Shown: positions 7,560 to 15,729 of the stretch, in pieces
Numbering within the stretch: position 1 is the first letter of the stretch
How the letters are laid out: the number at the start of each line of letters is the position of its first letter
Assembly: GCA_025963635.1 (NCBI GenBank)
Contig: JAOQAK010000080.1
Location: 62,001 to 126,000 of the forward strand
Length of the DNA: 64,000 nt
Reading direction: 5' to 3'
Origin: Ferruginibacter sp.
GTDB lineage: Bacteria; Bacteroidota; Bacteroidia; Chitinophagales; Chitinophagaceae
The notes under the pieces: model-generated
Told to the model about the DNA's origin: nothing
Seen by the model: the letters and a program-made list of their open reading frames with translations, nothing else
Database searches by the model: none
Position numbers and translations under genes: made by a program

Positions 7560-9689
7560 ATGAGTTTTAATATTAAATCAGAAACCTTTGATATAGGTGG
7601 TGGCCGTATGGTTACTATCGAAACAGGGAAGATGGCCCGCCAGGCTGACGGAGCTGTTACAGTGCGCCAGGGAAATTGCATCCTGCTAGCAACGGTTGTT
7701 GCCAATAAGGAACCAAAAGAAGGGCAAAATTTTTTCCCTTTGTCCGTAGATTACCAGGAAAAATTTTCATCAGCAGGCCGTGTACCGGGTTCATTTTTTA
7801 AGAGAGAAGCACGCCTCAACGATTACGAAATATTAACCAGCCGTTTAATTGACCGGGCATTGCGCCCATTATTTCCTGAAGATTACTTATGTGATGTGCA
7901 GGTATTGATCAGCCTGGTTTCCAGTGATGCAGAAGTATTACCGGATGCATTGGCTTGTTTGGCAGCATCTGCTGCGTTGGCGGTGTCTGATATTCCCATC
8001 CAGGAAATCATTTCAGAAGTGAGGATTGGCAGAAAAAACGGCCAATTCATTGTAAATCCTACCCGTTCAGAGCTGGCAGAATGCGATCTTGAATTCATCA
8101 TCGCTGCTACGGAAAAGAACATTATGATGGTAGAAGGTGAAGCCAAAGAATGCCAGGAAGAAGACCTGGTAAAAGCGTTGGAATTGGGTCACGAAGCTAT
8201 CAAAGCACAGATTAAAGCACAACAAAATCTCAGAGATCAGGTTGGCAGCACTACCAAAAGAGAGTACACCAAACCTTACCGTAACGAAGCGTTGAATGAA
8301 AAGATCATCGGTTTCGCAAAAGATAAAATGTATGCGATTTCTTCCGCTGCATCCGCAAAACACGACAGAAGCGACGCATTTGATGCTTTGAAAAAGGAAG
8401 TAAAGGAATTTTTAGGTGAAGAATTGCCCGATGAAGACAAAGCGCTGATCGGTCATTATTTTGGCGAATTGCAGTACAATGTGGTTCGGGATATGATTTT
8501 GGATGACAGGAAACGTTTGGATGGAAGAGGTACCGAAGACATCCGCCAGTTGTCTATGGAAACCAATATACTACCAACTCCCCACGGATCTTCTTTATTT
8601 ACAAGGGGCGAAACACAATCCCTCACTACTGTTACTTTCGGAACACCGTTAGACGAATTATTGGTGGAAAGTGCGTTTAAATCAGATTACACAAAGTTCA
8701 TCCTGCATTATAATTTTCCTCCTTTCTCAACCGGGGAAGTGAAAATGATGAGAGGTGTTGGTCGCAGAGAAGTGGGCCACGGTAACCTGGCAATGCGTTC
8801 GTTGAAAAAAATGATGCCGGGCTCAGAATACCCATACACCGTGAGAGTAGTAAGTGATATTTTGGAAAGCAATGGCTCGTCTTCAATGGCGACGGTTTGT
8901 GCAGGTTCGCTTGCATTAATGGATGCCGGCGTTCCTATAAAAAAGCACGTGAGCGGAGTGGCAATGGGACTTATTAAAAAAGACGACAAATTCGCAGTAT
9001 TAACCGATATCCTTGGTGATGAAGATCATTTGGGAGATATGGACTTTAAAGTAACCGGAACCCGTGATGGAATTTGCGGTGTTCAGATGGATATTAAAGT
9101 AGATGGCTTAAGCATGGATATCATGCGCCAGGCATTGGAGCAGGCTCGCAAGGGCCGTTTACATATACTGGATGCTATGTACGAATGTATGCCTTCACAC
9201 AGGGATGATGTGAAACCACATGCACCACGAATGGTTAAATTAACCATTGATAAGGAATACATCGGTGCCGTAATCGGGCCAGGTGGTAAGGTGATACAGG
9301 AAATACAACGTGAAACCGGTGCCACTGTAAATATTGAAGAAGTTAACAATGTAGGTGAAGTGAGTGTATTCTCAGCATCTAAAGAAAGCCTCGATAAGGC
9401 AGTTAACTGGATCAAAGGCCTGATAGCAGTTCCCGTAGTAGGTGACACTTACGACGGCACGATAAAAAGCATTAAGGAATTTGGCGCTTTTGTAGAATTT
9501 TTACCAAAGAAAGAAGGCCTGTTACATATCAGCGAAATAAGCTGGAAACGTCTTGAAACAATGGAAGGAATTTTTAAAGAAGGCGACCGCGTGAAAGTAA
9601 AATTGTTGGAAATTGACCAGCGTACCGGTAAGTTCAAGCTAAGCCGCAAAGCGCTGATGCCAAAGCCTGAAGCTCCGGCAAGGTCGTAA
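7560..9689 (+). CDS. pnp: Polyribonucleotide nucleotidyltransferase (PNPase)
   Basis: At 709 residues this is normal PNPase length. Two RNase PH-like domains are separated by the alpha-helical linker. The second core holds DDRKRLDGRGTEDIRQL and the phosphate-binding region FTRGETQSL. The KH domain (about 558-620) has the GxxG loop as IGPGGKVI and the S1 domain (about 627-695) begins GDTYDGTIKSIKEFGAFVEF. The enzyme degrades RNA 3' to 5' with phosphate and can add 3' tails, normally as a trimer with RNase E/G-type partners. It follows rpsO after a 120-nt gap that includes a terminator. Confidence 0.98.
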   Translation: MSFNIKSETFDIGGGRMVTIETGKMARQADGAVTVRQGNCILLATVVANKEPKEGQNFFPLSVDYQEKFSSAGRVPGSFFKREARLNDYEILTSRLIDRALRPLFPEDYLCDVQVLISLVSSDAEVLPDALACLAASAALAVSDIPIQEIISEVRIGRKNGQFIVNPTRSELAECDLEFIIAATEKNIMMVEGEAKECQEEDLVKALELGHEAIKAQIKAQQNLRDQVGSTTKREYTKPYRNEALNEKIIGFAKDKMYAISSAASAKHDRSDAFDALKKEVKEFLGEELPDEDKALIGHYFGELQYNVVRDMILDDRKRLDGRGTEDIRQLSMETNILPTPHGSSLFTRGETQSLTTVTFGTPLDELLVESAFKSDYTKFILHYNFPPFSTGEVKMMRGVGRREVGHGNLAMRSLKKMMPGSEYPYTVRVVSDILESNGSSSMATVCAGSLALMDAGVPIKKHVSGVAMGLIKKDDKFAVLTDILGDEDHLGDMDFKVTGTRDGICGVQMDIKVDGLSMDIMRQALEQARKGRLHILDAMYECMPSHRDDVKPHAPRMVKLTIDKEYIGAVIGPGGKVIQEIQRETGATVNIEEVNNVGEVSVFSASKESLDKAVNWIKGLIAVPVVGDTYDGTIKSIKEFGAFVEFLPKKEGLLHISEISWKRLETMEGIFKEGDRVKVKLLEIDQRTGKFKLSRKALMPKPEAPARS

Positions 9690-9708
9690 CATTCTGAAAT
9701 TAATTTTG

Positions 9709-9735
9709 CTCCGAAGATCTTCTTCGGAGTTTTTT
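9709..9735 (+). terminator. Rho-independent terminator after pnp
   Basis: Nine-base-pair stem (CTCCGAAGA at 9709-9717, complement at 9721-9729), 3-nt loop, six T residues. Confidence 0.85.
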
Positions 9736-9863
9736 ATTTAGGAGCTCTTTCGTAAAACGAATTGCCTTATTTATTTTTACCTTATAACTTTATTGCCAAA
9801 TAAGCCCGCCTTTAATGTACTTGCCGCGACGGCGATAAGAAAGATAAAACAAACAGCAAATTC

Positions 9864-10682
9864 ATGAACTACTTTCAATTTGATTTTGATATCGAAAACG
9901 CTGAGCAACTGGAGAAACTGGTTGCCTTATTGGCTGAACAAGGTTTTGAAGGATTTGAAGAAAGTGAGGATAACCTGGATGCGTTTATTCCTGAACAAAA
10001 ATTTGATGAAGCAGAGTTTTCCCGTATAATTGATTTCTTTCCTACCGTCAGCTATACTAAAACCGTCGTTGAAAATATAAACTGGAACAAGCGATGGGAA
10101 GAAGATTTCAAACCTGTGATGGTGGATAATTTCGTAGCAATACGGGCCTCATTTCATTCGCCAATACCCAACGTTGCGCATCAAATCATCATTACTCCAA
10201 AAATGAGTTTCGGTACAGGCCATCACGCCACTACTTACCTCATGATCAGCCAAATGCAGCACATTGATTTTATTGGAAAGTCGGTGCTCGATTTTGGAAC
10301 CGGAACCGGTATACTGGCAATTTTGGCCAGCAAGCTTGGCGCGGCAAAAGTTGTTGCCATCGACTATGATGAGTGGAGTATTGGGAATGCAAAAGAAAAC
10401 ATCACTCAAAATGAATGCGTTAATATCCAGGTTGAGCAATTGGATGAAATTCCGGTTACCCAAAAATTTGATATTGTGTTGGCAAATATTAATTTAAACG
10501 TAATTGTTTCAAATATGGAAGCCATTGTAAAAGCTTCATTTACAGGAGCTACCATCTTGTTGAGTGGATTTTTAAAAGAAAATGAAGCAGATTTAAAGGA
10601 GGTACTGGAAAAAGCCGGCCTGCAGTTTTTTAACACTATGCAACGTGGTGATTGGATTGTAGTTATGGCCAAAAGTGAGTAG
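9864..10682 (+). CDS. prmA: Ribosomal protein L11 methyltransferase
   Basis: A 272-residue protein. A short N-terminal substrate-recognition domain (MNYFQFDFDI to about residue 65) is joined to a Rossmann SAM-dependent methyltransferase domain. Diagnostic segments are KMSFGTGHHATTYLM, the SAM loop LDFGTGTGILAILASKLG and VLANINLNVI (the NPPY-equivalent of PrmA, here ANIN). PrmA trimethylates the N-terminus and lysines of L11. It is slightly shorter than the enterobacterial enzyme, as is usual in Bacteroidota. It sits between terminator-separated pnp and plsY. Confidence 0.93.
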   Translation: MNYFQFDFDIENAEQLEKLVALLAEQGFEGFEESEDNLDAFIPEQKFDEAEFSRIIDFFPTVSYTKTVVENINWNKRWEEDFKPVMVDNFVAIRASFHSPIPNVAHQIIITPKMSFGTGHHATTYLMISQMQHIDFIGKSVLDFGTGTGILAILASKLGAAKVVAIDYDEWSIGNAKENITQNECVNIQVEQLDEIPVTQKFDIVLANINLNVIVSNMEAIVKASFTGATILLSGFLKENEADLKEVLEKAGLQFFNTMQRGDWIVVMAKSE

Positions 10683-10732
10683 CAGGGAAAATTTTGTACG
10701 GTGATTAAGCCTTTTCAAAGGCAAAAAACCGG

Positions 10733-10740
10733 TATATTTG
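10733..10740 (+). promoter_or_regulatory. Putative plsY promoter -7 element
   Basis: TATATTTG matches TAnnTTTG and ends 25 nt before the plsY ATG. Confidence 0.5.
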
Positions 10741-10765
10741 TTAAATCAACTCACTAAAAGAAACA

Positions 10766-11413
10766 ATGAACGAATTACTATTAATAGTATTTGCCTATTT
10801 TATTGGATCTATTCCTACTGCGCTGATCATTAGTAAAAGCTTTTTTCACATAGATATCCGCGATTATGGAAGTGGAAATATGGGTGCTACTAATACCTTT
10901 CGCGTATTGGGTTCTAAATACGGAACCATTGTAATGGTTTTCGATATTCTGAAGGGTATGGGTGCCGTTGCCTTGTATAATTTCCTGCCATATTACCTTA
11001 CAAATGAATGGGATAGAACGAACTTGATGGTAGGGCTTGGACTTGCAGCGGTGTTGGGGCACATATTTCCCATTTTTGCCCAATTCCGTGGGGGCAAAGG
11101 AGTGGCTACTTTATTTGGAATGATCCTTACCGTACAGCCTGTAATTGCGATTAGTTGTGTAGGGGTCTTCTTATTGGTTTTGTATCTTACCAGGTATGTT
11201 TCATTAAGCTCCATTTTAGCGGGTATTGCATTGCCTGTATGTGTATTGTGGATTTGGAACGATGATGTAACCCTATATAGAATTTTTGCCATACTGGTTG
11301 CAGCACTTGTTATCATCACACATCAGAAGAATATTGTAAAGATTCTACGCGGAAGCGAAAGCAGGGTGCCAATCTTCAAAAACCGGGACAGGCGTAAACT
11401 CCGGCGCAAATAA
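10766..11413 (+). CDS. plsY: Glycerol-3-phosphate acyltransferase PlsY
   Basis: A 215-residue integral membrane enzyme with about five to seven hydrophobic spans. Three PlsY motifs are visible: the N-terminal FIGSIPTALII region, the signature GSGNMGATNTFRVLG, and the FRGGKGVATLFG loop followed by THQKNI. PlsY transfers the acyl group from acyl-phosphate (made by PlsX) to glycerol-3-phosphate to form lysophosphatidic acid, the first step of phospholipid synthesis. The basic tail (NRDRRKLRRK) is cytosolic by the positive-inside rule. No plsX is adjacent. Confidence 0.95.
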   Translation: MNELLLIVFAYFIGSIPTALIISKSFFHIDIRDYGSGNMGATNTFRVLGSKYGTIVMVFDILKGMGAVALYNFLPYYLTNEWDRTNLMVGLGLAAVLGHIFPIFAQFRGGKGVATLFGMILTVQPVIAISCVGVFLLVLYLTRYVSLSSILAGIALPVCVLWIWNDDVTLYRIFAILVAALVIITHQKNIVKILRGSESRVPIFKNRDRRKLRRK

Positions 11414-11519
11414 TCCTCTCGAAATTTCCTTATTTTTTAAGCTTAAAGCCAAAGATTTTAACCAGGTTTAAAATAAACTTGGTACGCCAATTGTCTTGGT
11501 ATGAATAAAGCATAATAAT

Positions 11520-12320
11520 ATGAAGAAAACATTTTTTTGGATACTGGCATTACCAATTGTATTCATCGCATGTACCACTAATGCTGTAACAGGCCGCAAA
11601 CAGCTTAGTTTATTGCCGGAGAGCCAACTTCAGGAAACAGCGGTTACTGAGTACAGAACTTTTTTATCGCAGAGCAAAGTAGTGAGTTCATCGACGAACA
11701 AAGATGCGGAAATGGTACAAAGAGTAGGCAGCAGGATTGCCAACGCCATCACAAAGTATTACCAGGGCAAGGCGGATGTTTTAAACGGTTATAAATGGGA
11801 GTTTAACCTGGTAGATAACAAGGAAGTAAATGCATGGTGTATGCCTGGTGGCAAAGTGGTCGTGTATACAGGGCTGTTGCCGATTGCACAAAACGAAGCA
11901 GCATTGGCGATTGTATTAGGCCACGAGATTACCCATGCGGTAGCTAATCATGGCAACGAGCGTATGAGCCAAATGATGGTAACACAAGGAATCGGGGCAG
12001 TGGGGGATGTACTAACATCCGGCAACAGCAAGGTGAATAGCATTTTTAACGGTGTTTTCGGACCTGGAAGCCAAATTGGATATACACTTCCCAATTCAAG
12101 AAAGCAAGAGTATGAAGCCGATCATTTGGGACTGATTTTCGCCGCGATGGCCGGTTACAATCCAAGGGAAGCTATTCCATTCTGGCAGAGAATGTCGGCC
12201 GCCGGAGGAGCTAACAAACCACCAGAATTTTTGGCAACTCACCCTTCAGATGAAAATCGTATTGCCCGTTTACAGGGATATATGAACGAAGCCCTCAAGT
12301 ATTATAAACCTGTAAAATAA
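11520..12320 (+). CDS. M48 family metallopeptidase, lipoprotein
   Basis: A 266-residue exported protease. The signal peptide ends in a lipobox-like FIACTT with the cysteine at about residue 18, so it is probably lipid-anchored. The catalytic zinc motif is HEITH (about 135-139) within LGHEITHAVANHGNERM, and the third ligand region reads EYEADHLGL. The C-terminal part holds the TPR-like ALPFWQRM/THPSDENRI segment seen in BepA/LoiP/YcaL-type periplasmic M48 proteases (here AIPFWQRM). The role is likely outer-membrane protein quality control. A terminator follows. Confidence 0.92.
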   Translation: MKKTFFWILALPIVFIACTTNAVTGRKQLSLLPESQLQETAVTEYRTFLSQSKVVSSSTNKDAEMVQRVGSRIANAITKYYQGKADVLNGYKWEFNLVDNKEVNAWCMPGGKVVVYTGLLPIAQNEAALAIVLGHEITHAVANHGNERMSQMMVTQGIGAVGDVLTSGNSKVNSIFNGVFGPGSQIGYTLPNSRKQEYEADHLGLIFAAMAGYNPREAIPFWQRMSAAGGANKPPEFLATHPSDENRIARLQGYMNEALKYYKPVK

Positions 12321-12343
12321 CAGCCTTTTAGCTATATTTTTAG

Positions 12344-12373
12344 ATAACCTCACCCTAAAGTGGGGTTATTTTT
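12344..12373 (+). terminator. Rho-independent terminator after the M48 protease gene
   Basis: Ten-pair stem with one T-G wobble (ATAACCTCAC at 12344-12353 with GTGGGGTTAT at 12360-12369), followed by five T residues. Confidence 0.75.
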
Positions 12374-12396
12374 ATTTCTATATGAATTATTAAGCC

Positions 12397-12404
12397 TAAA
12401 TTTG
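12397..12404 (+). promoter_or_regulatory. Putative -7 element for the OmdA-domain gene
   Basis: TAAATTTG matches TAnnTTTG. The downstream ATG is 128 nt away, leaving an A/T-rich leader. Confidence 0.4.
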
Positions 12405-12531
12405 CACCGCAATTCGTAGCCTTTCCCTATTTGCAAATTACTTTAACAGTGAGTATGAAGATGTAAGTTATTCCTGAAAATAGCTTCAGTACTCTCTTGG
12501 TTTATCTACATACATTTAAAATTTTTTTTAC

Positions 12532-13191
12532 ATGGAAGTATTAGTACCATCGCAGTCATTATTAGAAAAGTTGCAATTAAAAGATGAAAGAAATTTGTTA
12601 ATCCAGGGATTACCTTCTACCGTTGAAAAGCAATTTGTTAAAATATCCTTCGCAAAAAACGTTACTCCGCTTCTTAAAGTAAGAAAGATTGATTTTGCTC
12701 TGGTATTTGCCATCAGCCATAAACAGTTAAAAGACATTTTACGCGATGTAGTGCCGGCTTTACATGAGGATGCAAAGTTGTGGGTGGCTTATCCAAAGGT
12801 ATCCTCCAAGATCGTAAGTGATTTAACACGAGATTGCAATTGGGAATGCATTGCGCAGCATGGTTTTGAAAGCATTCGATTAATTGCGCTTGATAATATT
12901 TGGAGTGCAATGCGTTTTAAAAAGGCAGAAAAAATCAGGATACCAGCAATTGTGAATGAGGTAGCTGGTATTGATATGGAAAAAAGAACCATAACTACTC
13001 CGATTGAATTGGAGGTTTTGTTTTCAAAAAATAAGCCAGCCAAGGCGTTCTTTGAAACACTTTCCTTTACTAACAAAAAGGAATATATCACCTGGATTAC
13101 AGGTGCTAAAAGAGAGGAAACCAAACAAGCCCGTTTAGAAGCCACCATCGATAAGTTAACTTATCTCAAAAGAAATCCTTCTGAAAAATAG
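12532..13191 (+). CDS. DUF3052-like and YdeI/OmpD-associated (OmdA) two-domain protein
   Basis: 219 residues in two parts. Residues 1 to about 125 resemble DUF3052 proteins (LPSTVEKQFVKISF, DFALVFAISHKQLKDILRD, LWVAYPKVSSKIVSDLTRD, ALDNIWSAMRFKK). Residues about 155-219 form the C-terminal YdeI/OmdA domain (NKPAKAFFETLSFTNKKEYI, WITGAKREETKQARLEATID, KLTYLKRN). YdeI-type proteins have been linked to resistance to antimicrobial peptides, but the biochemical activity is unknown. Domain calls are from memory of the motifs. Convergent with the next gene, with only 2 nt between the stops. Confidence 0.75.
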   Translation: MEVLVPSQSLLEKLQLKDERNLLIQGLPSTVEKQFVKISFAKNVTPLLKVRKIDFALVFAISHKQLKDILRDVVPALHEDAKLWVAYPKVSSKIVSDLTRDCNWECIAQHGFESIRLIALDNIWSAMRFKKAEKIRIPAIVNEVAGIDMEKRTITTPIELEVLFSKNKPAKAFFETLSFTNKKEYITWITGAKREETKQARLEATIDKLTYLKRNPSEK

Positions 13192-13193
13192 TT

Positions 13194-13712
13194 TTACTTC
13201 GGCATCTCTGCAAAATTGATTCTTTTTGCCAGCCAGCTATTTCTTATTGGAATGATCCAGTTTTGAAGCAATTCTTTTTTAGTGAGTACCGTGTTATTAA
13301 AATACAAAGTATCGGCATTAATAAAGTCATTTTTTACCGCATAGTCCAATTGCGACATCGGTAATAACTGGATCTTCTCTTTCACCAGGAATGCAAGTGT
13401 TTGCCTGTCGAAAAGCTGCACATTAAATTTTGTTTCGATTTCTTTGATGATCCTTATTGAACTATCTGTACTGCATCCGCTTACTCCTGTTGCGGTTTCA
13501 TCAGCCATCAACACAATGAATTGTCCAAAAAACAAATTAGCATAGCCTTTTACTTCGTCTCCATGGCTCTTCCATCCTGCAACAAAATTTTCGAGCATTT
13601 CTTCAATCTGTAAAGCTTCACTTAAAAAAAATAAACGGTTGCATTGATAAATCCACACCCGTGATGCCTCGTTAAAAGTGCCGGGTACCTGTTCCTGAAA
13701 TTGTAAATTCAT
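13194..13712 (-). CDS. Conserved hypothetical protein in a Fe-S protein operon
   Basis: From ATG 13712 the product is 172 residues (MNLQFQEQVPGTFNEASRVW). An upstream ATG at 13739 would add nine residues. I see no signal peptide, no membrane span and no Walker A or B motif, although relatives of this family in databases are sometimes labelled ABC transporter ATPase, which the sequence does not support. Notable segments are IYQCNRLFFLSEALQIEEML, VAGWKSHGDEVKGYANLFFG and a cysteine-containing DETATGVSGCSTDSSIRII. It overlaps the boundary of the upstream (Fe-S) protein gene closely (10 nt gap), so it is co-transcribed and may serve the same redox process. Confidence 0.7.
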   Translation of the reverse strand: MNLQFQEQVPGTFNEASRVWIYQCNRLFFLSEALQIEEMLENFVAGWKSHGDEVKGYANLFFGQFIVLMADETATGVSGCSTDSSIRIIKEIETKFNVQLFDRQTLAFLVKEKIQLLPMSQLDYAVKNDFINADTLYFNNTVLTKKELLQNWIIPIRNSWLAKRINFAEMPK

Positions 13713-13722
13713 AATTTTATAT

Positions 13723-14499
13723 TTAAATGGATGCTGCAATTAATTCAGCGATATCCAGTACGCGTATTGTTTCTTCTTTATCACAGTTTTTTACGCCGTC
13801 GGTTATCATTGTATTGCAAAAAGGGCAAGCAGCAGCGATGATGGATGCTCCGGTAGCAATAGCTTCATCGGTTCTTGCAAAGTTAACACGTGTATTCCCT
13901 TTTTCCTCTTCTTTAAACATTTGTGCGCCGCCCGCACCACAACAGAGGCCGTTCGTTCTGCAATGTTTCATTTCTACCAACTCGATGTCAAGTGCTTCCA
14001 GTACTTTCCTGGGAGCTTCATAGATATCATTGATCCGCCCGAGATAGCAGCTATCATGATAAGTTATTTTTTTTCCTTTGAAGTCTCCGCCTTCCTTCAT
14101 TACTATTTTTCCTTCATCAATAAGTTGTTGTAAAAATGTAGCGTGATGAATTACTTCGTATACGCCGCCCAACTCAGGATATTCATTTTTCAATGTGTTG
14201 AAACAATGAGGGCACGCGGTAACAATTTTTTTTATGCCATAACCATTCAAAACCTCGATATTCTGGTAAGCCATCATCTGGAACATAAATTCATTCCCCG
14301 CTCTACGGGCAGGGTCGCCCGTGCACATTTCTTCTTTACCCAATATCGCATAGCTCGTGCCTACTTTATTTAGAATGGTGGCAAATGCTTTGGTTATTTT
14401 TTGTGCCCGTTGATCGTAACTTCCTGCACAACCAACCCAAAATAAAATATCAGGATTTTCACCTTTTGCAATCATCTCTGCCATTGTGGGTACATGCAT
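13723..14499 (-). CDS. (Fe-S)-binding CCG-domain protein, HdrB/GlpC-like
   Basis: 258 residues from ATG 14499 (MHVPTMAEMIAKGENPDILF). A longer reading from 14544 would begin upstream of the -7 element at 14519-14526, so the shorter start is chosen. Two cysteine-rich CCG-type modules are visible: CAGSYDQRAQ with ACPHCFNTLKNEYP, and HDSCYLGR with NGLCCGAGGAQMF and AACPFCNTM. Such modules in HdrB, GlpC and LutA bind unusual Fe-S clusters and move electrons between quinone-linked and soluble partners. Its usual Bacteroidota partner, a membrane protein with two [4Fe-4S] sites, is here 6.4 kb upstream at 20854-22179 on the same strand. Confidence 0.85.
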   Translation of the reverse strand: MHVPTMAEMIAKGENPDILFWVGCAGSYDQRAQKITKAFATILNKVGTSYAILGKEEMCTGDPARRAGNEFMFQMMAYQNIEVLNGYGIKKIVTACPHCFNTLKNEYPELGGVYEVIHHATFLQQLIDEGKIVMKEGGDFKGKKITYHDSCYLGRINDIYEAPRKVLEALDIELVEMKHCRTNGLCCGAGGAQMFKEEEKGNTRVNFARTDEAIATGASIIAAACPFCNTMITDGVKNCDKEETIRVLDIAELIAASI

Positions 14500-14518
14500 A
14501 TAATATATTTCAGTAGAA

Positions 14519-14526
14519 CAAATGTA
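14519..14526 (-). promoter_or_regulatory. -7 promoter element for the CCG-domain operon
   Basis: Plus-strand CAAATGTA is TACATTTG on the minus strand, matching TAnnTTTG, 19 nt before ATG 14499. The -33 region would fall inside the adjacent palindrome. Confidence 0.5.
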
Positions 14527-14527
14527 C

Positions 14528-14584
14528 GTAAAGACACGATGCATCGTGTGTACAGAGTAGAGACGCGATGCATCGCGCCTCTAC
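14528..14584. repeat. Two tandem TGCA-centred palindromic repeat units
   Basis: Unit 1 (14528-14553) is centred on ACACGATGCATCGTGT. Unit 2 (14557-14584) begins GTAGAGACGCGATGCATCGC and ends GCCTCTAC, a 28-bp palindrome with one mismatched pair. The same consensus (GTAGAGACGC, TGCA centre, GCGTCTCTAC) forms a longer perfect palindrome at 22998-23051. This looks like a dispersed REP-type element. Confidence 0.7.
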
Positions 14585-14615
14585 AGAAAACATGGCATTG
14601 TTGCTGATAAGGCGT

Positions 14616-14623
14616 TAATTTTG
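14616..14623 (+). promoter_or_regulatory. -7 promoter element, near-leaderless
   Basis: TAATTTTG matches TAnnTTTG and ends 7 nt before ATG 14631, so transcription should begin at or beside the start codon. Confidence 0.55.
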
Positions 14624-14630
14624 CGGTCCG

Positions 14631-15689
14631 ATGAAATTTACCAAAAAAATAATCAATAAGATTACCAGCTGGGAAGCCTGGCCTTTTGAATTACTTTACT
14701 TCCCGATGTCGTTTTTCTGGTTCTGGTATATTATCCGATCCCGCGCTTTTTGGTTCTTCACTTCCAGCAACCCGAAACTAACTTTTGGAGGCATGGAAGG
14801 AGAACCCAAAAAAGAAATGTACGACCTGTTGCCTCCCGAATTGTACCCGGCTACCTTCAATGTTTTACCAGGCGAAGATTTTTCTTCATTGCAGGAGAAA
14901 TTGACAAAGTATAAAATCAATTACCCGCTGATCGTAAAGCCAGAGATTGGCGGCCAGGGAATTTTATTGCGAAAGATAGATGATGAGGAAGCATTTAAGC
15001 GATATCATCGTTTAATGCGGTGGGAATATATCGTACAGGACCTTGTGTACTATCCAATGGAAGTGAGTGTTTTTTACATCCGGCACCCGCTGGAAAAAAG
15101 TGGCAGGGTTACAGGGTTTCTTCATAAGATCCCTTTGCAGGTAATTGGCGATGGCCGGCAAACATTGGCATCGCTGATTGAACAACATCCAAAAGGTGCG
15201 AAACGGTTAGAAGAGCTCTTTAACAAACATAAAGAGAGATGGAATGAAGTTTTGCCCGCAGGCGAAAAATACATGTTGAGCTATGCGGCTAACCATAACC
15301 GTGGCGCCCACTTTATTGATCTCAAAGAAGCCATTGATGACAAACTGGTAAAAATATTTGACGAAATAAGCTTACGCATCGATGACTTTTTCTACGGCCG
15401 CTATGATGTAATGTGTACCAATATAGATGATCTGAAAAAGGGAAAAAATTTCACGATATTGGAATACAACGGGTGCGGCGCAGAACCCAATCATTTTTAT
15501 GATACAGGATATACACTATTGGGGGCGTATAAGGAAATATTGAAGCACTGGAAATTCTTGTACGAAATAAGTAAATACAATCGCCAACAGGGTGTAGCAC
15601 CATGGCCATTTATGAAAGGGCGAAATTTTGTGAAAGTTACTTTTCAGCGCATAAGGGAGATGAAGAAAGTAGACGCCGAGATGGGGTAA
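14631..15689 (+). CDS. ATP-grasp family protein (D-Ala-D-Ala ligase-like)
   Basis: 352 residues. An N-terminal hydrophobic segment (WPFELLYFPMSFFWFWYIIR) precedes an ATP-grasp core. YPLIVKPEIGGQGILLRKI holds the nucleotide-binding lysine and glycine-rich loop, WEYIVQDLVYYPMEVSVFYI gives the second strand pair, and FFYGRYDVMCTNIDDLKKG with FTILEYNGCGAEPNHFYD supplies the metal-ligand acidic and asparagine residues. ATP-grasp enzymes join a carboxylate to an amine or thiol through an acyl phosphate. The substrate is unknown. The gene faces away from the CCG-domain operon and converges with the FAD oxidoreductase of the polyketide operon. Confidence 0.75.
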   Translation: MKFTKKIINKITSWEAWPFELLYFPMSFFWFWYIIRSRAFWFFTSSNPKLTFGGMEGEPKKEMYDLLPPELYPATFNVLPGEDFSSLQEKLTKYKINYPLIVKPEIGGQGILLRKIDDEEAFKRYHRLMRWEYIVQDLVYYPMEVSVFYIRHPLEKSGRVTGFLHKIPLQVIGDGRQTLASLIEQHPKGAKRLEELFNKHKERWNEVLPAGEKYMLSYAANHNRGAHFIDLKEAIDDKLVKIFDEISLRIDDFFYGRYDVMCTNIDDLKKGKNFTILEYNGCGAEPNHFYDTGYTLLGAYKEILKHWKFLYEISKYNRQQGVAPWPFMKGRNFVKVTFQRIREMKKVDAEMG

Positions 15690-15729
15690 AAGCCGCTCAA
15701 CTCCAATGTTAGATCATGAGCCTGGGAAA

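Noticed and set aside
13194-13712. ABC transporter ATPase label
   Set aside because: No Walker A, Walker B or signature motif in the sequence.
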